Shown here: positions 8,610 to 17,489 of the stretch, one piece after another | How the letters are laid out: each line of letters starts with the position of its first letter | How positions within the stretch are numbered: the first letter of the stretch is position 1 | Assembly (NCBI RefSeq): GCF_018638295.1 | Contig: NZ_JABTTS010000006.1 | Location: forward strand, 164,981-228,980 | From: Streptomyces sp. CHD11 | Lineage (GTDB): Bacteria > Actinomycetota > Actinomycetes > Streptomycetales > Streptomycetaceae | Direction of reading: 5' to 3' | Length of the DNA stretch: 64,000 nt | Program-made: the position numbers and the translations under genes | Notes under the pieces: model-generated | Databases searched by the model: none | Told to the model about the DNA's origin: nothing | What the model saw: only the letters and a program-made list of their open reading frames with translations

Positions 8610-9416
8610 TCAGCCCAGCACGGACACGACGAGCGCGGTCGTCGCCGCCGTCTCCGCGAGCCCGCCGAACACATCGCCGGTGACCCCGCCGAAACGGCGG
8701 ACACAGTGGCGCAGCAGCAGTTCGGCGACGGCGACGGCCGCCACCACCGCGAGCACGGCACGCAGGACGTCGTACGCCCCCAGGAACGCCCCTCCGGCCG
8801 CGGCGAGGGCGGCGACCGTGAGCGCGGCGCCCACCGCACCCGGTACCGGCACCACCCCCGCGACCGCCGCGCCCAGCCCCTCCGGCCTGGCGGGCGGCAC
8901 ACCCCGGCGGGCGGCCAGGGTGAGCGCGAGCCGCGCGGCGACCGCCGACAGGACGGCGGCGAGCGCGCCCCGCGCCCAGCCCTGGCCGTAGGCCTGCGCC
9001 AGCGCGGCCACCTGCGCCAGCAGCACGAGGACCAGGGTGAGCACTCCGAACGGGCCGATGTCGGACTGCTTCATGATCCGCAACGCGTCCCCGGCGGGCC
9101 GGGCACTGCCGAGCCCGTCCGCGGTGTCGGCCAGCCCGTCGAGATGCAGACCCCGGGTGAGGGCGGCCGGTACGGCGACGCTCGCGACCGCGGCGAGCAG
9201 GGCGCCCGCGCCGAGGAGCAGCAGGAGGAGACCGGCCCCGGCGGCCAGGGCGCCGGCCACCAGGCCCACCGCCGGGGCGCACAGCATCCCGGCGCGCGCG
9301 GCCGGCCGGTCCCAGCGGGTGACCGTGACCGGAAGCGCGGTCAGCGTGCCGAAGGCGAAGCGGAGGCCGTCGGAGGCGGAGGCGGAGGCGGGGGTCTCGG
9401 GGGAGGGTGCGGGCAC
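8610..9416 (-). CDS. cobS: Adenosylcobinamide-GDP ribazoletransferase (cobalamin synthase)
   Basis: 268 aa membrane enzyme that joins adenosylcobinamide-GDP to alpha-ribazole (phosphate), completing the cobalamin nucleotide loop. Family signatures are clear: RGLHLDGLADTADGLG, MKQSDIGPFG and, near the C-terminus, RRFGGVTGDVFGG; several Ala/Leu/Val-rich membrane helices separate them. The start is GTG at 9416 with a weak ribosome binding site. The first ~15 residues include a SASASAS stretch encoded by a GGAGGC repeat and may vary between strains. It belongs with cobT (10400) and cobU (12847) on the same strand, although other genes are interleaved. Confidence 0.93.
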   Translation of the reverse strand: MPAPSPETPASASASDGLRFAFGTLTALPVTVTRWDRPAARAGMLCAPAVGLVAGALAAGAGLLLLLLGAGALLAAVASVAVPAALTRGLHLDGLADTADGLGSARPAGDALRIMKQSDIGPFGVLTLVLVLLAQVAALAQAYGQGWARGALAAVLSAVAARLALTLAARRGVPPARPEGLGAAVAGVVPVPGAVGAALTVAALAAAGGAFLGAYDVLRAVLAVVAAVAVAELLLRHCVRRFGGVTGDVFGGLAETAATTALVVSVLG

Positions 9417-9485
9417 CGGCGCAGATTACCCGCCCCACGCCCTGCTGGGCCGGGCACCCTCGACGGCTGTGGATAAAGTGCCCAT

Positions 9486-10244
9486 ATGGGACATTGGTTG
9501 GACCGGAACATCATCGAACCGGGCAAGCTCCCGCTGCTCCTCGCACTGGCCGCCTTCGTCCTCACCTTCCTGATCACCCGGGTCATCACCCGTCTGATCC
9601 GGGCCGGCAAGGGGCCCTTCGGCAACGTCAAGGCGGGTTCCCTGCACGTCCATCACGTGGTGCCCGGTGTCGTGCTCACCGTGATCGGCGGGTTCGGCGC
9701 GGTGGCGGGCGGACGGCACGGCTTCGGTTCGGCGTTCAGCGCGGTGGTCTTCGGCATCGGGGCGGGGCTGGTCCTCGACGAGTTCGCGCTCATCCTGCAC
9801 CTCGACGACGTGTACTGGAGCGAGGCCGGACGCAAGAGCGTGGAGATGGTCGTCCTCACCGCCGCGCTGGTCGGGCTGCTGCTGGCCGGCTTCGCGCCGT
9901 TCGGCGTCAACGACCTCTCCGAGGAAGAGCTCCAGAATCGCGCGGGCGCCGTCGCGAGTATCAGCGTGAACTTCCTCTTCGCCCTGATCGCGCTGAGCAA
10001 GGGCAAGGCGCGGACCGCGGTGTTCGGCGTGATCATCCCGGTGGTGGCGCTGATCGGGACGCTGCGGCTGGCCCGGCCGGGGTCGCCCTGGGCGCGGCGC
10101 CTGTACCGGCGGCGGCCCCGGGCGCGGGCCCGGGCGACCCTGCGGGCCTACCACCACGACCGCAGGTGGTCCGGCCCCCGCCGCGCCATCAGCGACTGGC
10201 TCGGCGGCAAACCGGATCCCCCGCACGCCCTGGAACGCGACTGA
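9486..10244 (+). CDS. Conserved integral membrane protein, function unknown
   Basis: 252 aa with about five or six hydrophobic segments: residues ~15-35, 55-75 (HHVVPGVVLTVIGGFGAVAG), 80-100, 118-140, 155-170 and 178-195. A basic cytoplasmic tail follows. The motif HVHHVVPG in the second segment and the acidic LDEFALILHLDDVYW are striking and could bind metal or a polar ligand. ATG start; no clear Shine-Dalgarno, so it could be leaderless. Divergent from cobS with only 69 bp between the starts, so the promoters overlap. I do not recognise a characterised family; the cob neighbourhood alone does not prove a role in corrinoid metabolism. Confidence 0.8.
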   Translation: MGHWLDRNIIEPGKLPLLLALAAFVLTFLITRVITRLIRAGKGPFGNVKAGSLHVHHVVPGVVLTVIGGFGAVAGGRHGFGSAFSAVVFGIGAGLVLDEFALILHLDDVYWSEAGRKSVEMVVLTAALVGLLLAGFAPFGVNDLSEEELQNRAGAVASISVNFLFALIALSKGKARTAVFGVIIPVVALIGTLRLARPGSPWARRLYRRRPRARARATLRAYHHDRRWSGPRRAISDWLGGKPDPPHALERD

Positions 10245-10380
10245 GCCCCGCCGCCCCTGAAGGGGCGCGGGGAACTGCGCGAGCAACCCCCACCCACCCG
10301 CACGTCCGGGGTCAAAGGGGCGGAGCCCTTTTGAGGAAGGGACGGGAAGGGACGGGAAGGGGCGGCGGGGACGAGGTGAG
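10245..10380. repeat. Dispersed Streptomyces intergenic repeat
   Basis: Begins with the hairpin GCCCCTGAAGGGGC, then GCGGGGAACTGCGCGAGCAA and, further on, a tail of repeated GGGACGGGAA units ending GGGGCGGCGGGG. The same modules occur at 14450-14580, 31624-31650, 39640-39672 and, in part, 25200-25400. It lies between convergent genes and may double as a terminator. Confidence 0.7.
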
Positions 10381-10399
10381 GAGGCAGGTGCCCCCTGTG

Positions 10400-11503
10400 T
10401 CACTCCGCGTCCGCGGCGTCCTTGACGTCCTTGACGTCCGCCGCCTCCGCCCCACCCCCCGGCCGCTCCGGCAGCTCCGCTGCCAGCGCCGCCGCCGCCT
10501 GCACCAGGGGCAGGGCAAGCAGCGCCCCCGCACCCTCACCCACGGTCACCCCTTGCGGCAGCAGCGGTTCCAGGGCCATCCGGTCCAGCGCCTTCGCCTG
10601 CCCCGGCTCACCGCTCGCGTGCGCGGCCACCCACCAGTCCGGTGCCCGGAACGCCACCCGCTGCGCCACCAGCGCGCACGCCGCCGTCACCACCCCGTCC
10701 AGCACGACCGGCAGCTTCCGCACCGCCGCCTGCAACAGGAAACCCGTCATCGCGGTCAGGTCGGCCCCGCCCACCGTCGCCAGCAGACGCAGCTGATCGC
10801 CCAGTACCGGCCGCGCCCGCCGCAGCGCGTCGCGGATCGCCGCACACTTGCGCATCCACGCCAGGTCGTCGATCGCCAGCCCTCCGCGCCCGGTCACCAC
10901 CGACGCGTCCGTCCCGCACAGCGCCGCCACCAGCACGCCCGCCGCGGTGGTCCCGCCCACGCTCACATCGCCCAGCACCACCAGATCCGTACCGGAGTCG
11001 GCCTCCTCGTCGGCCACGGCCATCCCCGCGCGGAACGCCGCCTCGGCCTCCTCCGCGCTCAGCGCGTCCTCGATGTCGATGCGCCCGCTGCCCCGCCGCA
11101 CCCGGTGCCGCACGACGTCCTCGGGGAGGGACTCGGGGTCGCAGTCCAGGGCCATGTCGACCACCCGCACCGGCACCGCCAGCCGCCGCGCCAGCACGGA
11201 CACCGGGCGTCCGCCGTCCAGCACCTCCCGCACCAGCTCCACGGCGCTGCCCGCGGCCCGCGCGGAGACATCCAGCCCGGCGATCCCGTGATCACCCGCG
11301 AACAGCACCACCCGCGGCCGTTCGATCGGCCGCACCGGCACCGCGGACTGCGCCGCCGCCAGCCACTCACCCAGGTCGTCGAGCCGGCCCAGTGACCCGG
11401 GCGGCACAGCCAGGCGTTCTCGCCGGGCCTCCGCGTCACGGCGTACCCCGCCGTCCGGACGCTCGATCAGATCGGTGAAGTCGTCGAGATTAAGCGAGCT
11501 CAT
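10400..11503 (-). CDS. cobT: Nicotinate-nucleotide--dimethylbenzimidazole phosphoribosyltransferase
   Basis: 367 aa from the ATG at 11503 (MSSLNLDDFTDLIE), the usual length. It makes alpha-ribazole phosphate from NaMN and dimethylbenzimidazole, the lower ligand of B12. Recognisable: GDHGIAG (nucleotide binding), VLGDVSVGGTTAA, TGRGG, and the C-terminal GEGAGALLAL region with the catalytic glutamate motif. The frame is open upstream to 11755, but the upstream sequence is low quality and lies in the promoter region of the divergent methyltransferase. The C-terminus carries a short run of VKDVKDAADAE encoded by a near-repeat. Same strand as cobS and cobU. Confidence 0.93.
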   Translation of the reverse strand: MSSLNLDDFTDLIERPDGGVRRDAEARRERLAVPPGSLGRLDDLGEWLAAAQSAVPVRPIERPRVVLFAGDHGIAGLDVSARAAGSAVELVREVLDGGRPVSVLARRLAVPVRVVDMALDCDPESLPEDVVRHRVRRGSGRIDIEDALSAEEAEAAFRAGMAVADEEADSGTDLVVLGDVSVGGTTAAGVLVAALCGTDASVVTGRGGLAIDDLAWMRKCAAIRDALRRARPVLGDQLRLLATVGGADLTAMTGFLLQAAVRKLPVVLDGVVTAACALVAQRVAFRAPDWWVAAHASGEPGQAKALDRMALEPLLPQGVTVGEGAGALLALPLVQAAAALAAELPERPGGGAEAADVKDVKDAADAE

Positions 11504-11745
11504 TCGCCGAACAGTACCGGCCCTGATCGAACACCACGCGGGCCCGGTGAGTCGCCGCGCGCACGGCCTCGGCCCCACCACGCCACCCCGGTGGCGTTGC
11601 ACCCCGGAAGGCCTTCCCGTCCGTAACGTTTTGCCGTGTATCGACGGACATCCATCATTCCGTCCTGTCTGCGCTGTCCATCCCGTCCGCCCCGTACCTC
11701 CCCCCGCCTCCACGCCGTACGCCCTCACGCAGGGAGCAGCCGCCC

Positions 11746-12795
11746 ATGTCCGCACCCACCCCAGACACCGCGATCCCCCACCCCCACGGCTCCGCGCGGG
11801 TGCACGAGCCGCGCCGCGCGGACTGCCCCTGGTGCGGCTCCGCGCGGCTGCGCAACCGGCTGAGAACCGGTGACCTGCGGCGGCACCGGCCCGGCCTGTT
11901 CACCGTCGACGCGTGCCGGGACTGCGGCCACACCTTCCAGAATCCCCGTCTCACCGCCGAGGGCCTCGCCTTCTACCGGCGGGCCGTACGCGGCGCTCCC
12001 CGGGACCCCGCCACCGAGCGCGTCCTCGCCCTGCACGCGGTGCACCGCCGCCGCCGCGCCGCCGCCCGGGCAATGCTCCCCTTCGGTGAACCGGAGAGCT
12101 GGCTGGACGTCGGCACCGGACTCGCCCGCTTCCCGCAGACCGCGCGGGAGTTCTTCCCGTACACCGCCTTCGACGGCACCGACCTCACCGCGCGGGTCGA
12201 GCAGGCCCGTACGCTCGAACGTGTCGAGGAGGCTCACGTCGGCCCGCTGACCGATCCGGGGATCAGGGCCCGGCTGGCCGGCCGTTACGACGTGGTCAGC
12301 CTGCTGCACCACCTGGAACACACCACCGACCCCCGCGCGGAGCTCCACGCGGCCCTCGACGCCCTGCGCCCCGGCGGCCATCTGCTCATCGAGACACTGG
12401 ACCCGCGCTGCGCCTTCGCCGCCCTGTTCGGCCGCTGGTGGCTGCCCTACGACCAGCCCCGCCGGCTGCACCTGATGCCCCGGCACAACCTCCGCGCCGA
12501 GCTCAGGGCTCGCGGCTGCACCCTGGTCACCGCGGGGCACCGCGCCGCGCACGTACCGCAGGACCTGGCGGGACTGACCGCCCTCGCCCTCTCCCACGCC
12601 CTGCCCGCGCCCGACACGCCCTGGCGCGCCATCCCCCCGACCCCCTTCCAGCGGCACCTGCGCGCGGTGCTGCTCCGCGCGGGCGCCCCCCTGGTGGTCG
12701 CCGCGGCGGCGGCCGACGCGGCCCTGGCCCCGCTGCTGCGCCACACCCCGTTCGCCAACGCCTACCGCATCATCGCCCGCACACCGCAGCCGTGA
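11746..12795 (+). CDS. SAM-dependent methyltransferase with N-terminal zinc ribbon
   Basis: 349 aa. Residues 27-60 form a CxxC...CxxC zinc ribbon (CPWCG and CRDCG). A class I methyltransferase fold follows: motif I ESWLDVGTGLARF around 117-129, an acidic motif FDGTDL, and motif IV-like YDVVSLLHHLEHTTDP. The C-terminal third has LRPGGHLLIETLDP and a long helical end. This zinc ribbon plus Methyltransf_11/23 layout is common in enzymes acting on sugars or lipids, but no substrate can be named. The ATG has an AGGGAGC site. It is divergent from cobT with a 242-bp shared upstream region, and sits between cobT and cobU without an obvious cobalamin role. Confidence 0.8.
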   Translation: MSAPTPDTAIPHPHGSARVHEPRRADCPWCGSARLRNRLRTGDLRRHRPGLFTVDACRDCGHTFQNPRLTAEGLAFYRRAVRGAPRDPATERVLALHAVHRRRRAAARAMLPFGEPESWLDVGTGLARFPQTAREFFPYTAFDGTDLTARVEQARTLERVEEAHVGPLTDPGIRARLAGRYDVVSLLHHLEHTTDPRAELHAALDALRPGGHLLIETLDPRCAFAALFGRWWLPYDQPRRLHLMPRHNLRAELRARGCTLVTAGHRAAHVPQDLAGLTALALSHALPAPDTPWRAIPPTPFQRHLRAVLLRAGAPLVVAAAAADAALAPLLRHTPFANAYRIIARTPQP

Positions 12796-12846
12796 CGCGC
12801 GGCACGCCACCGCGCGGGGGCCCCCGCGGGCTCGTCGCTCCGGGGC

Positions 12847-14046
12847 TCAACCGCGCAGGACGACCGCCTGGCCCGCCACCACCAGCAGCATCTGCTCGCA
12901 CTCCTGTGCGAACGCGGCGTTGAGGCGCCCCAGCTCGTCCCGGTACCGGCGGCCGGACGCGGTGGCGGGCACGATGCCCGAGCCCACCTCGTTGGACACG
13001 GCGACCAGCGTCCGGCGGGTGTCGCGCACCGCCTCCGTGAGAGCCCGTACCCGCTCCCGCAGGGCCCGCTCCCCGCCGTCCGCCCATTCCGCGTCGTCCC
13101 ACGCCCCGACGGCGTCCATCGCGTCCGTCAGCCACAGCGACAGACAGTCCACCAGCAGGGGCGGCCCGTCGTCCTTCAGCAGCGGCACCAGATCGCAGGT
13201 CTCGACGGTCCGCCACGACCCCGGCCGCCGCTGCTGGTGCACCGAGACCCGCCCCGCCCACTCGGTGTCCCCGCCCCGGGACCCGCCGGTCGCCACGTAC
13301 AGCACCTCGGGGAACGACTCCAGCCGCCGTTCGGCCTCCACCGACTTGCCCGAGCGCGCCCCGCCCAGCACCAGGGTGCGGCGGGGTACGTCGGGCACGT
13401 CCTCGTAGGCTCCGACCTCCAGCGTGGTCCCGTCCGGTACGGCGCGGGCGCCGGCCGCCGCGAGCCGGCGCCGCGTCTCGGGGCCCGGCGGCACGCCGTG
13501 GTCCAGATGGACGGCGACTACATCCGTGGTCGGGCCGACCGCGCCCACCCCCCGCAGCCGCGCCAGCGCGTCCGGGCGCCCCACCACGTCCAGCAGCACC
13601 ATGGCGTACGACTCGGCCGGCTCCTCCAGCCCGGCCGGCGCTCCGCCCGGCGGCAGGTACAGCAGCCGCTGCCCGCCGGGTCCGGTCACCGCGTACCCGG
13701 TGCCGGGGGCGTCCAGCGCCACCGCCCGTACCCGGTGGCCCGTCAGCAGCGCCAGCTCCCGTCCGTCGGGCACCCGTCCCGGCTGTGGAAGCCCGGCCGG
13801 CACCTCCACCGCGGGGCCGTCGTGCGGATGCGACAGCAGCACCTGGCGCACGCCGCCCAGTGAACGGCCCGCGCGGGCCGCCGCGAACGCCGCGCCCGGG
13901 GTGAGGTCGAGCAGCAGCGCCCCGTCCACGAGCAGCGAGGTGGCCGCCCGCGCGTCCGCGCCGAACGCGGAGGCGCACGCGGCGCAGGGACAGTCGGGGC
14001 GGGGCAGTCCCGCGGGGGCACCGGTGCCGAGCAGAGTCAGTTCCAC
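12847..14046 (-). CDS. cobU: MBL-fold domain fused to adenosylcobinamide kinase / guanylyltransferase
   Basis: 399 aa, about twice the size of a stand-alone CobU. The N-terminal half (1-~215) is metallo-beta-lactamase-like: MELTLLGTGAPAGLP at the start, CPCAAC, and the metal motif SHPHD (H73, H75, D76). The C-terminal half (~222-399) is CobU: P-loop GGARSGKS (228-235), VATGGSRGGD, and SNEVGSGIVP. CobU phosphorylates adenosylcobinamide and transfers GMP to it, supplying the substrate of CobS. Fusion to an MBL domain is a recurring actinobacterial arrangement; the role of the MBL half is not established as far as I know. Same strand as cobT and cobS. Confidence 0.9.
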   Translation of the reverse strand: MELTLLGTGAPAGLPRPDCPCAACASAFGADARAATSLLVDGALLLDLTPGAAFAAARAGRSLGGVRQVLLSHPHDGPAVEVPAGLPQPGRVPDGRELALLTGHRVRAVALDAPGTGYAVTGPGGQRLLYLPPGGAPAGLEEPAESYAMVLLDVVGRPDALARLRGVGAVGPTTDVVAVHLDHGVPPGPETRRRLAAAGARAVPDGTTLEVGAYEDVPDVPRRTLVLGGARSGKSVEAERRLESFPEVLYVATGGSRGGDTEWAGRVSVHQQRRPGSWRTVETCDLVPLLKDDGPPLLVDCLSLWLTDAMDAVGAWDDAEWADGGERALRERVRALTEAVRDTRRTLVAVSNEVGSGIVPATASGRRYRDELGRLNAAFAQECEQMLLVVAGQAVVLRG

Positions 14047-14172
14047 GGACCCGATTTTCTCCTGTCCCCACGACCCGTGCCCGTCCGGCTAGGCTTCCGG
14101 CAGGAGCCGGACCAAGATCCGGCTTCTGTCGTGACAGTGTGCTCAGCGTGCTCACACCCATGGGAGGCGTAC

Positions 14173-14415
14173 ATGGCGGCATGGACGTGGCGGTTCGAGA
14201 AGGCCGACGGGACGCAGGTCGAGCCCGCGGTGCCGCCGGAGGAGTTCCCCACACAGGGGGACGCCGAGTCCTGGATCGGGGAGAACTGGAAGGCGCTCGC
14301 GGAGGGTGGCGCCGACCAGGTACGGCTGCTGGAGGACACCACGGAGATCTACGGCCCGATGAGCCTCCACGCGGAGGAGGCGGAGGAGGCGGAGGCGGGC
14401 GCGGAAGAGGCGTAG
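14173..14415 (+). CDS. Small acidic conserved protein, function unknown
   Basis: 80 aa from an ATG with a good GGGAGG site. The core MAAWTWRFEKADGTQVEP is typical of a small family seen widely in streptomycetes. The last ~12 residues are almost only Glu and Ala, encoded by a GGCGGAGGAG-type repeat. No known motif or membrane segment. It is divergent from cobU (126 bp between the starts) and convergent with the methyltransferase at 14612, with a dispersed repeat in between. Confidence 0.75.
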   Translation: MAAWTWRFEKADGTQVEPAVPPEEFPTQGDAESWIGENWKALAEGGADQVRLLEDTTEIYGPMSLHAEEAEEAEAGAEEA

Positions 14416-14449
14416 TCCCTGAGGGATGCGCCCCCGGACTCCCTTCGTG

Positions 14450-14580
14450 CCGTTCCCCGCGCCCTTTCAGGGGCGCGGGGAACCGCGCGAACAACCCCCA
14501 CCCGCCTGCGCGTTCGGGGTGAAAGGGGCAGCGTCCCTCAACGACGGGAGGGACGGGAAGGGGCGGCGGGGGCGAGAAAA
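14450..14580. repeat. Dispersed Streptomyces intergenic repeat
   Basis: A second copy of the element at 10245: hairpin GCCCTTTCAGGGGC, GCGGGGAACCGCGCGAACAA, then GGGACGGGAAGGGGCGGCGG. It lies between convergent genes, as several copies in this window do. Confidence 0.7.
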
Positions 14581-14611
14581 AGGCTTCGCCGTACCGGGCG
14601 GGCCCGAGGCC

Positions 14612-15367
14612 TCAGCCCCGTACCCCGCACAGATGCAGCAGCGAGGCGACGCCCCGATAGGGATCGGTCCGACCGGCCCGGTCCTCGACCGCGAGCAGCG
14701 TGTCCAGATCGGACGGGAGAACCGCGTCGTCCGCCACACTGTCCGTGAAGACCCGCACGCCGTACCAGGTGTGCAGCGGCGCCCCGATCCCCGCGAGCGT
14801 CGACGTCAGCCTCTTCAGCCCGTACGCCGCCGTGCAGAAGCCCGCCAGAGCCCCGGCCCAGTCGCCGGACAGCCCCGCCCGCATCGCCGGCGCGTCGCCG
14901 TTGCGTATCAGCAGGGACAGCAGCCCGCTGGGCGCCAGCATCCGGGCCACACCGGCCAGCAACGCGTCCGGTTCCTCGACGTACATGAGCTCGCCATGAC
15001 ACAACACCACGTCGAAGCTGCCCGGCAGGAAGTGCACACCGGTGTCCCCGGCCTGGCCCTCGATGATCCGCATCCGGTCCCGGATGCCCTCGGGCTGCCC
15101 GGCCAGGGCCTCGCGCGCGGCGGAGATCATCGCCGCGTCCTGCTCGACCCCGGTCACCTGGTGGCCGGCCCGGGCCAGCCGGAGCGCCTGTGCGCCCCGG
15201 CCCATGCCCACGTCGAGCACCCGCAGCCGCCGTCCGACGGGGAAGCGGCCGACTATCTGCTCCTCCAGCTGGCGGGCCACCAGCTCCTGGCGCACGACAT
15301 CGCGCAGACCGCCCGGCTCACCTCGCCGGTCCGCTGTCGCGCCGTCGGCGAACGGCGTGGTGGTCAG
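14612..15367 (-). CDS. Class I SAM-dependent methyltransferase (probable CTG start)
   Basis: About 251 aa. SAM-binding motif I LRVLDVGMGRGAQALRLA, motif II VTGVEQD, then IIEGQAGD and the post-motif SFDVVLCHGELMYVEEPD. The frame is open upstream to 15553, but there it runs inside the DUF3043 gene. The best start is CTG at 15367: it overlaps the DUF3043 stop as CTGA, the arrangement seen for ATGA/GTGA couplings here, and has GGGGAG 5 bp upstream. The next options (GTG at 15298/15295) would also keep motif I. The gene is coupled to the upstream DUF3043 gene. The substrate is unknown; the fold is that of small-molecule or tRNA-type (SmtA/CmoM-like) enzymes. Confidence 0.75.
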   Translation of the reverse strand: MTTTPFADGATADRRGEPGGLRDVVRQELVARQLEEQIVGRFPVGRRLRVLDVGMGRGAQALRLARAGHQVTGVEQDAAMISAAREALAGQPEGIRDRMRIIEGQAGDTGVHFLPGSFDVVLCHGELMYVEEPDALLAGVARMLAPSGLLSLLIRNGDAPAMRAGLSGDWAGALAGFCTAAYGLKRLTSTLAGIGAPLHTWYGVRVFTDSVADDAVLPSDLDTLLAVEDRAGRTDPYRGVASLLHLCGVRG

Positions 15368-15963
15368 GGCCGCTCCCCGCGCTTGACCTGGGGCTTGGGC
15401 AGCCGCAGCCGGCGCATCTGGAGCGAGCGCATCAGGGCGTAGGCCACCGCGCCGCGCCGGTTGTCGTCGGGGAAGCGCTCGGCGAGCTGCTTCTTCAGCC
15501 GGACCCAGTTCACGATCGAGTCGAGCACGATCATCACGATGATCAGCAGCCACAGCAGCAGCGCGACATTCTGCAACTGGGGCACCTGGACCATGCTCAG
15601 CACCAGGATGATCACGGCCATCGGCAGGAAGTACTCCGCGATGTTGAACCGCGAGTCCACGAAGTCGCGAGCGAACCGGCGCACCGGCCCCTTGTCGCGA
15701 GCGGGCAGATAACGCTCGTCGCCGCTGGCCAGAGCCTTGCGCTGGCGCTCCAGCGCACTGCGGCGCTCCTCGCGCTGCCGCTTGGCCGCGTCCTTGCGCG
15801 ACATCGACGTGTTGGCCACGCTGCGGCGCTGGCTCTGGGCCTGACTTCGCTTGGGCGTGGGACGGCCCTTGGGGGCCTCCGGGTGACGGGTCTGCTGGGA
15901 GTCGGTCAGCGTCGCCTTGTCGGCGGCGGGTGCCTTCTCTTCCTTGGCGCGGCTACGGAACAC
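15364..15963 (-). CDS. DUF3043 family membrane protein
   Basis: 199 aa from the GTG at 15963 (VFRSRAKEEKAPAADK). The first ~100 residues are charged and basic (KGRPTPKRSQAQSQRR), followed by two membrane helices (EYFLPMAVIILVLSMV and VALLLWLLIIVMIVLDSIV) and a basic tail. This is the layout of DUF3043, a conserved actinobacterial membrane protein of unknown function. It overlaps the downstream methyltransferase by 4 bp. It is divergent from pspA with about 295 bp between them, which must hold both promoters. Confidence 0.85.
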   Translation of the reverse strand: MFRSRAKEEKAPAADKATLTDSQQTRHPEAPKGRPTPKRSQAQSQRRSVANTSMSRKDAAKRQREERRSALERQRKALASGDERYLPARDKGPVRRFARDFVDSRFNIAEYFLPMAVIILVLSMVQVPQLQNVALLLWLLIIVMIVLDSIVNWVRLKKQLAERFPDDNRRGAVAYALMRSLQMRRLRLPKPQVKRGERP

Positions 15964-16258
15964 AAAACCCAAGGGTACGGGGTGCCGGGGGTTGGGTCCC
16001 AGCCAGGTGGGGAACGATCCGGCAACACCGGACGTCTCCAAAAGGACAGGAGGGGACGTAGTGCGGCTCTCCGGCAGGCCCCTCGGGGCCTACCCCGGGA
16101 ACCACCTACTCCCTACGCCGGAGCGGGAGGGTACGCACTCGTCCTTGGGGATGAGCGCATCCGTCCCCGAACAGTGCGGTAATGGATGCAGGGCCCGTAC
16201 TGTGGGTTCTGACGCAGGTGCTGAGCTGGAGTCGGTCAGAAGGGGGCGCGCGAAGCCC

Positions 16259-17056
16259 ATGAGCGGTGTCATGAAGCGTATGGGGATGATCTTCCGCGCG
16301 AAGGCGAACAAGGCCCTTGACCGGGCCGAGGACCCTCGCGAAACCCTCGATTACTCGTACCAGAAACAGCTGGAGCTGCTCCAGAAGGTCCGCCGGGGCG
16401 TCGCCGACGTGGCGACCTCGCGCAAGCGGCTGGAGCTCCAGCTCAACCAGCTCCAGTCCCAGTCGGGCAAGCTGGAGGACCAGGGCCGCAAGGCGCTCGC
16501 GCTCGGCCGTGAGGACCTGGCGCGCGAGGCGCTCTCCCGCCGCGCCGCGCTGCAGCAGCAGGTGACGGACCTGGAGACCCAGCACGCCACCCTCCAGGGC
16601 GAGGAGGAGAAGCTCACCCTCGCGGCCCAGCGTCTCCAGGCCAAGGTGGACGCCTTCCGCACCAAGAAGGAGACCATCAAGGCCACCTACACCGCCGCCC
16701 AGGCGCAGACCCGGATCGGCGAGGCCTTCTCCGGCATCTCCGAGGAGATGGGCGACGTCGGCATGGCCATCCAGCGGGCCGAGGACAAGACGGCGCAGCT
16801 CCAGGCGCGGGCCGGCGCGATCGACGAGCTCCTCGCCTCCGGTGCTCTGGACGACCAGTCCGGGATGCAGAAGGACGACATCCAGGCCGAGCTGGACCGG
16901 CTCTCCGGTGGTACGGATGTGGAGCTGGAGCTGCAGCGTATGAAGGCCGAGCTGGCCGGAGGCGGCAGCGGTGACCGGCAGGCCATCGAGGGCGGCGACG
17001 GGGCGCAGCAGGCACAGCAGCAGCCGCAGGACACCCCGCGCTTCGACAAGCAGTAG
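16259..17056 (+). CDS. pspA: PspA/IM30 family envelope-stress protein
   Basis: 265 aa, almost entirely helical coiled coil. The start MSGVMKRMGMIFRAKANKAL followed by DRAEDPRETLDYSY is characteristic of actinobacterial PspA. PspA/IM30 proteins coat and stabilise the damaged cytoplasmic membrane. The C-terminus after residue ~235 is Gln/Gly-rich and probably disordered. ATG at 16259 was chosen over the longer open frame (from 15917) because it matches the family start. pspAA follows by 20 bp and a two-component system comes next, so the whole set is likely one envelope-stress locus. Confidence 0.92.
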   Translation: MSGVMKRMGMIFRAKANKALDRAEDPRETLDYSYQKQLELLQKVRRGVADVATSRKRLELQLNQLQSQSGKLEDQGRKALALGREDLAREALSRRAALQQQVTDLETQHATLQGEEEKLTLAAQRLQAKVDAFRTKKETIKATYTAAQAQTRIGEAFSGISEEMGDVGMAIQRAEDKTAQLQARAGAIDELLASGALDDQSGMQKDDIQAELDRLSGGTDVELELQRMKAELAGGGSGDRQAIEGGDGAQQAQQQPQDTPRFDKQ

Positions 17057-17076
17057 CGCACGCCGAGGAGGGCGAC

Positions 17077-17358
17077 ATGATCGTACGGATCATGGGGGAG
17101 GGGCAGGTGACGCTGGACGGGAGCCGGCTCGCCGAGCTGGACGCACTGGACGAGGAACTGCTCACCGAGATGGAGAACGGCGACGGGCCCGGCTTCCGCG
17201 CCACCCTCAAGGCGCTGCTGGCCAAGGTCCACGAACTGGGTGAGCCCCTGCCGGAGGACTCCCTGGAGCCCTCCGACCTGATCCTGCCGTCCCCCGAGGC
17301 GACCCTGGAAGAGGTCAGGGAACTGCTGAGCGACGACGGTCTCATCCCGGGCACATGA
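17077..17358 (+). CDS. pspAA: PspA-associated protein PspAA
   Basis: 93 aa, starting MIVRIMGEGQVTLDG, a compact acidic domain that nearly always follows pspA in Actinobacteria. GAGGAGGGCG lies just before the ATG. It is 20 bp downstream of pspA. PspAA is thought to work with PspA on the membrane; the mechanism is not established. Confidence 0.85.
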   Translation: MIVRIMGEGQVTLDGSRLAELDALDEELLTEMENGDGPGFRATLKALLAKVHELGEPLPEDSLEPSDLILPSPEATLEEVRELLSDDGLIPGT

Positions 17359-17489
17359 CGCGCGCCGTCCGGACCGCGGTGCCGTCCGGGGGTGGCGGCC
17401 CTGGGGGAGTCTGAGGTCGGCGCACGTTCGGTCCGGTGGGCGCCGTGGGGGTCCGGCTCACCCGCGGAGCCCGGCTACGGTGACACTCC

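Noticed and set aside
11504..11745. Cobalamin riboswitch upstream of cobT
   Set aside because: No B12-box-like sequence or long structured leader could be seen in the 242-bp gap.
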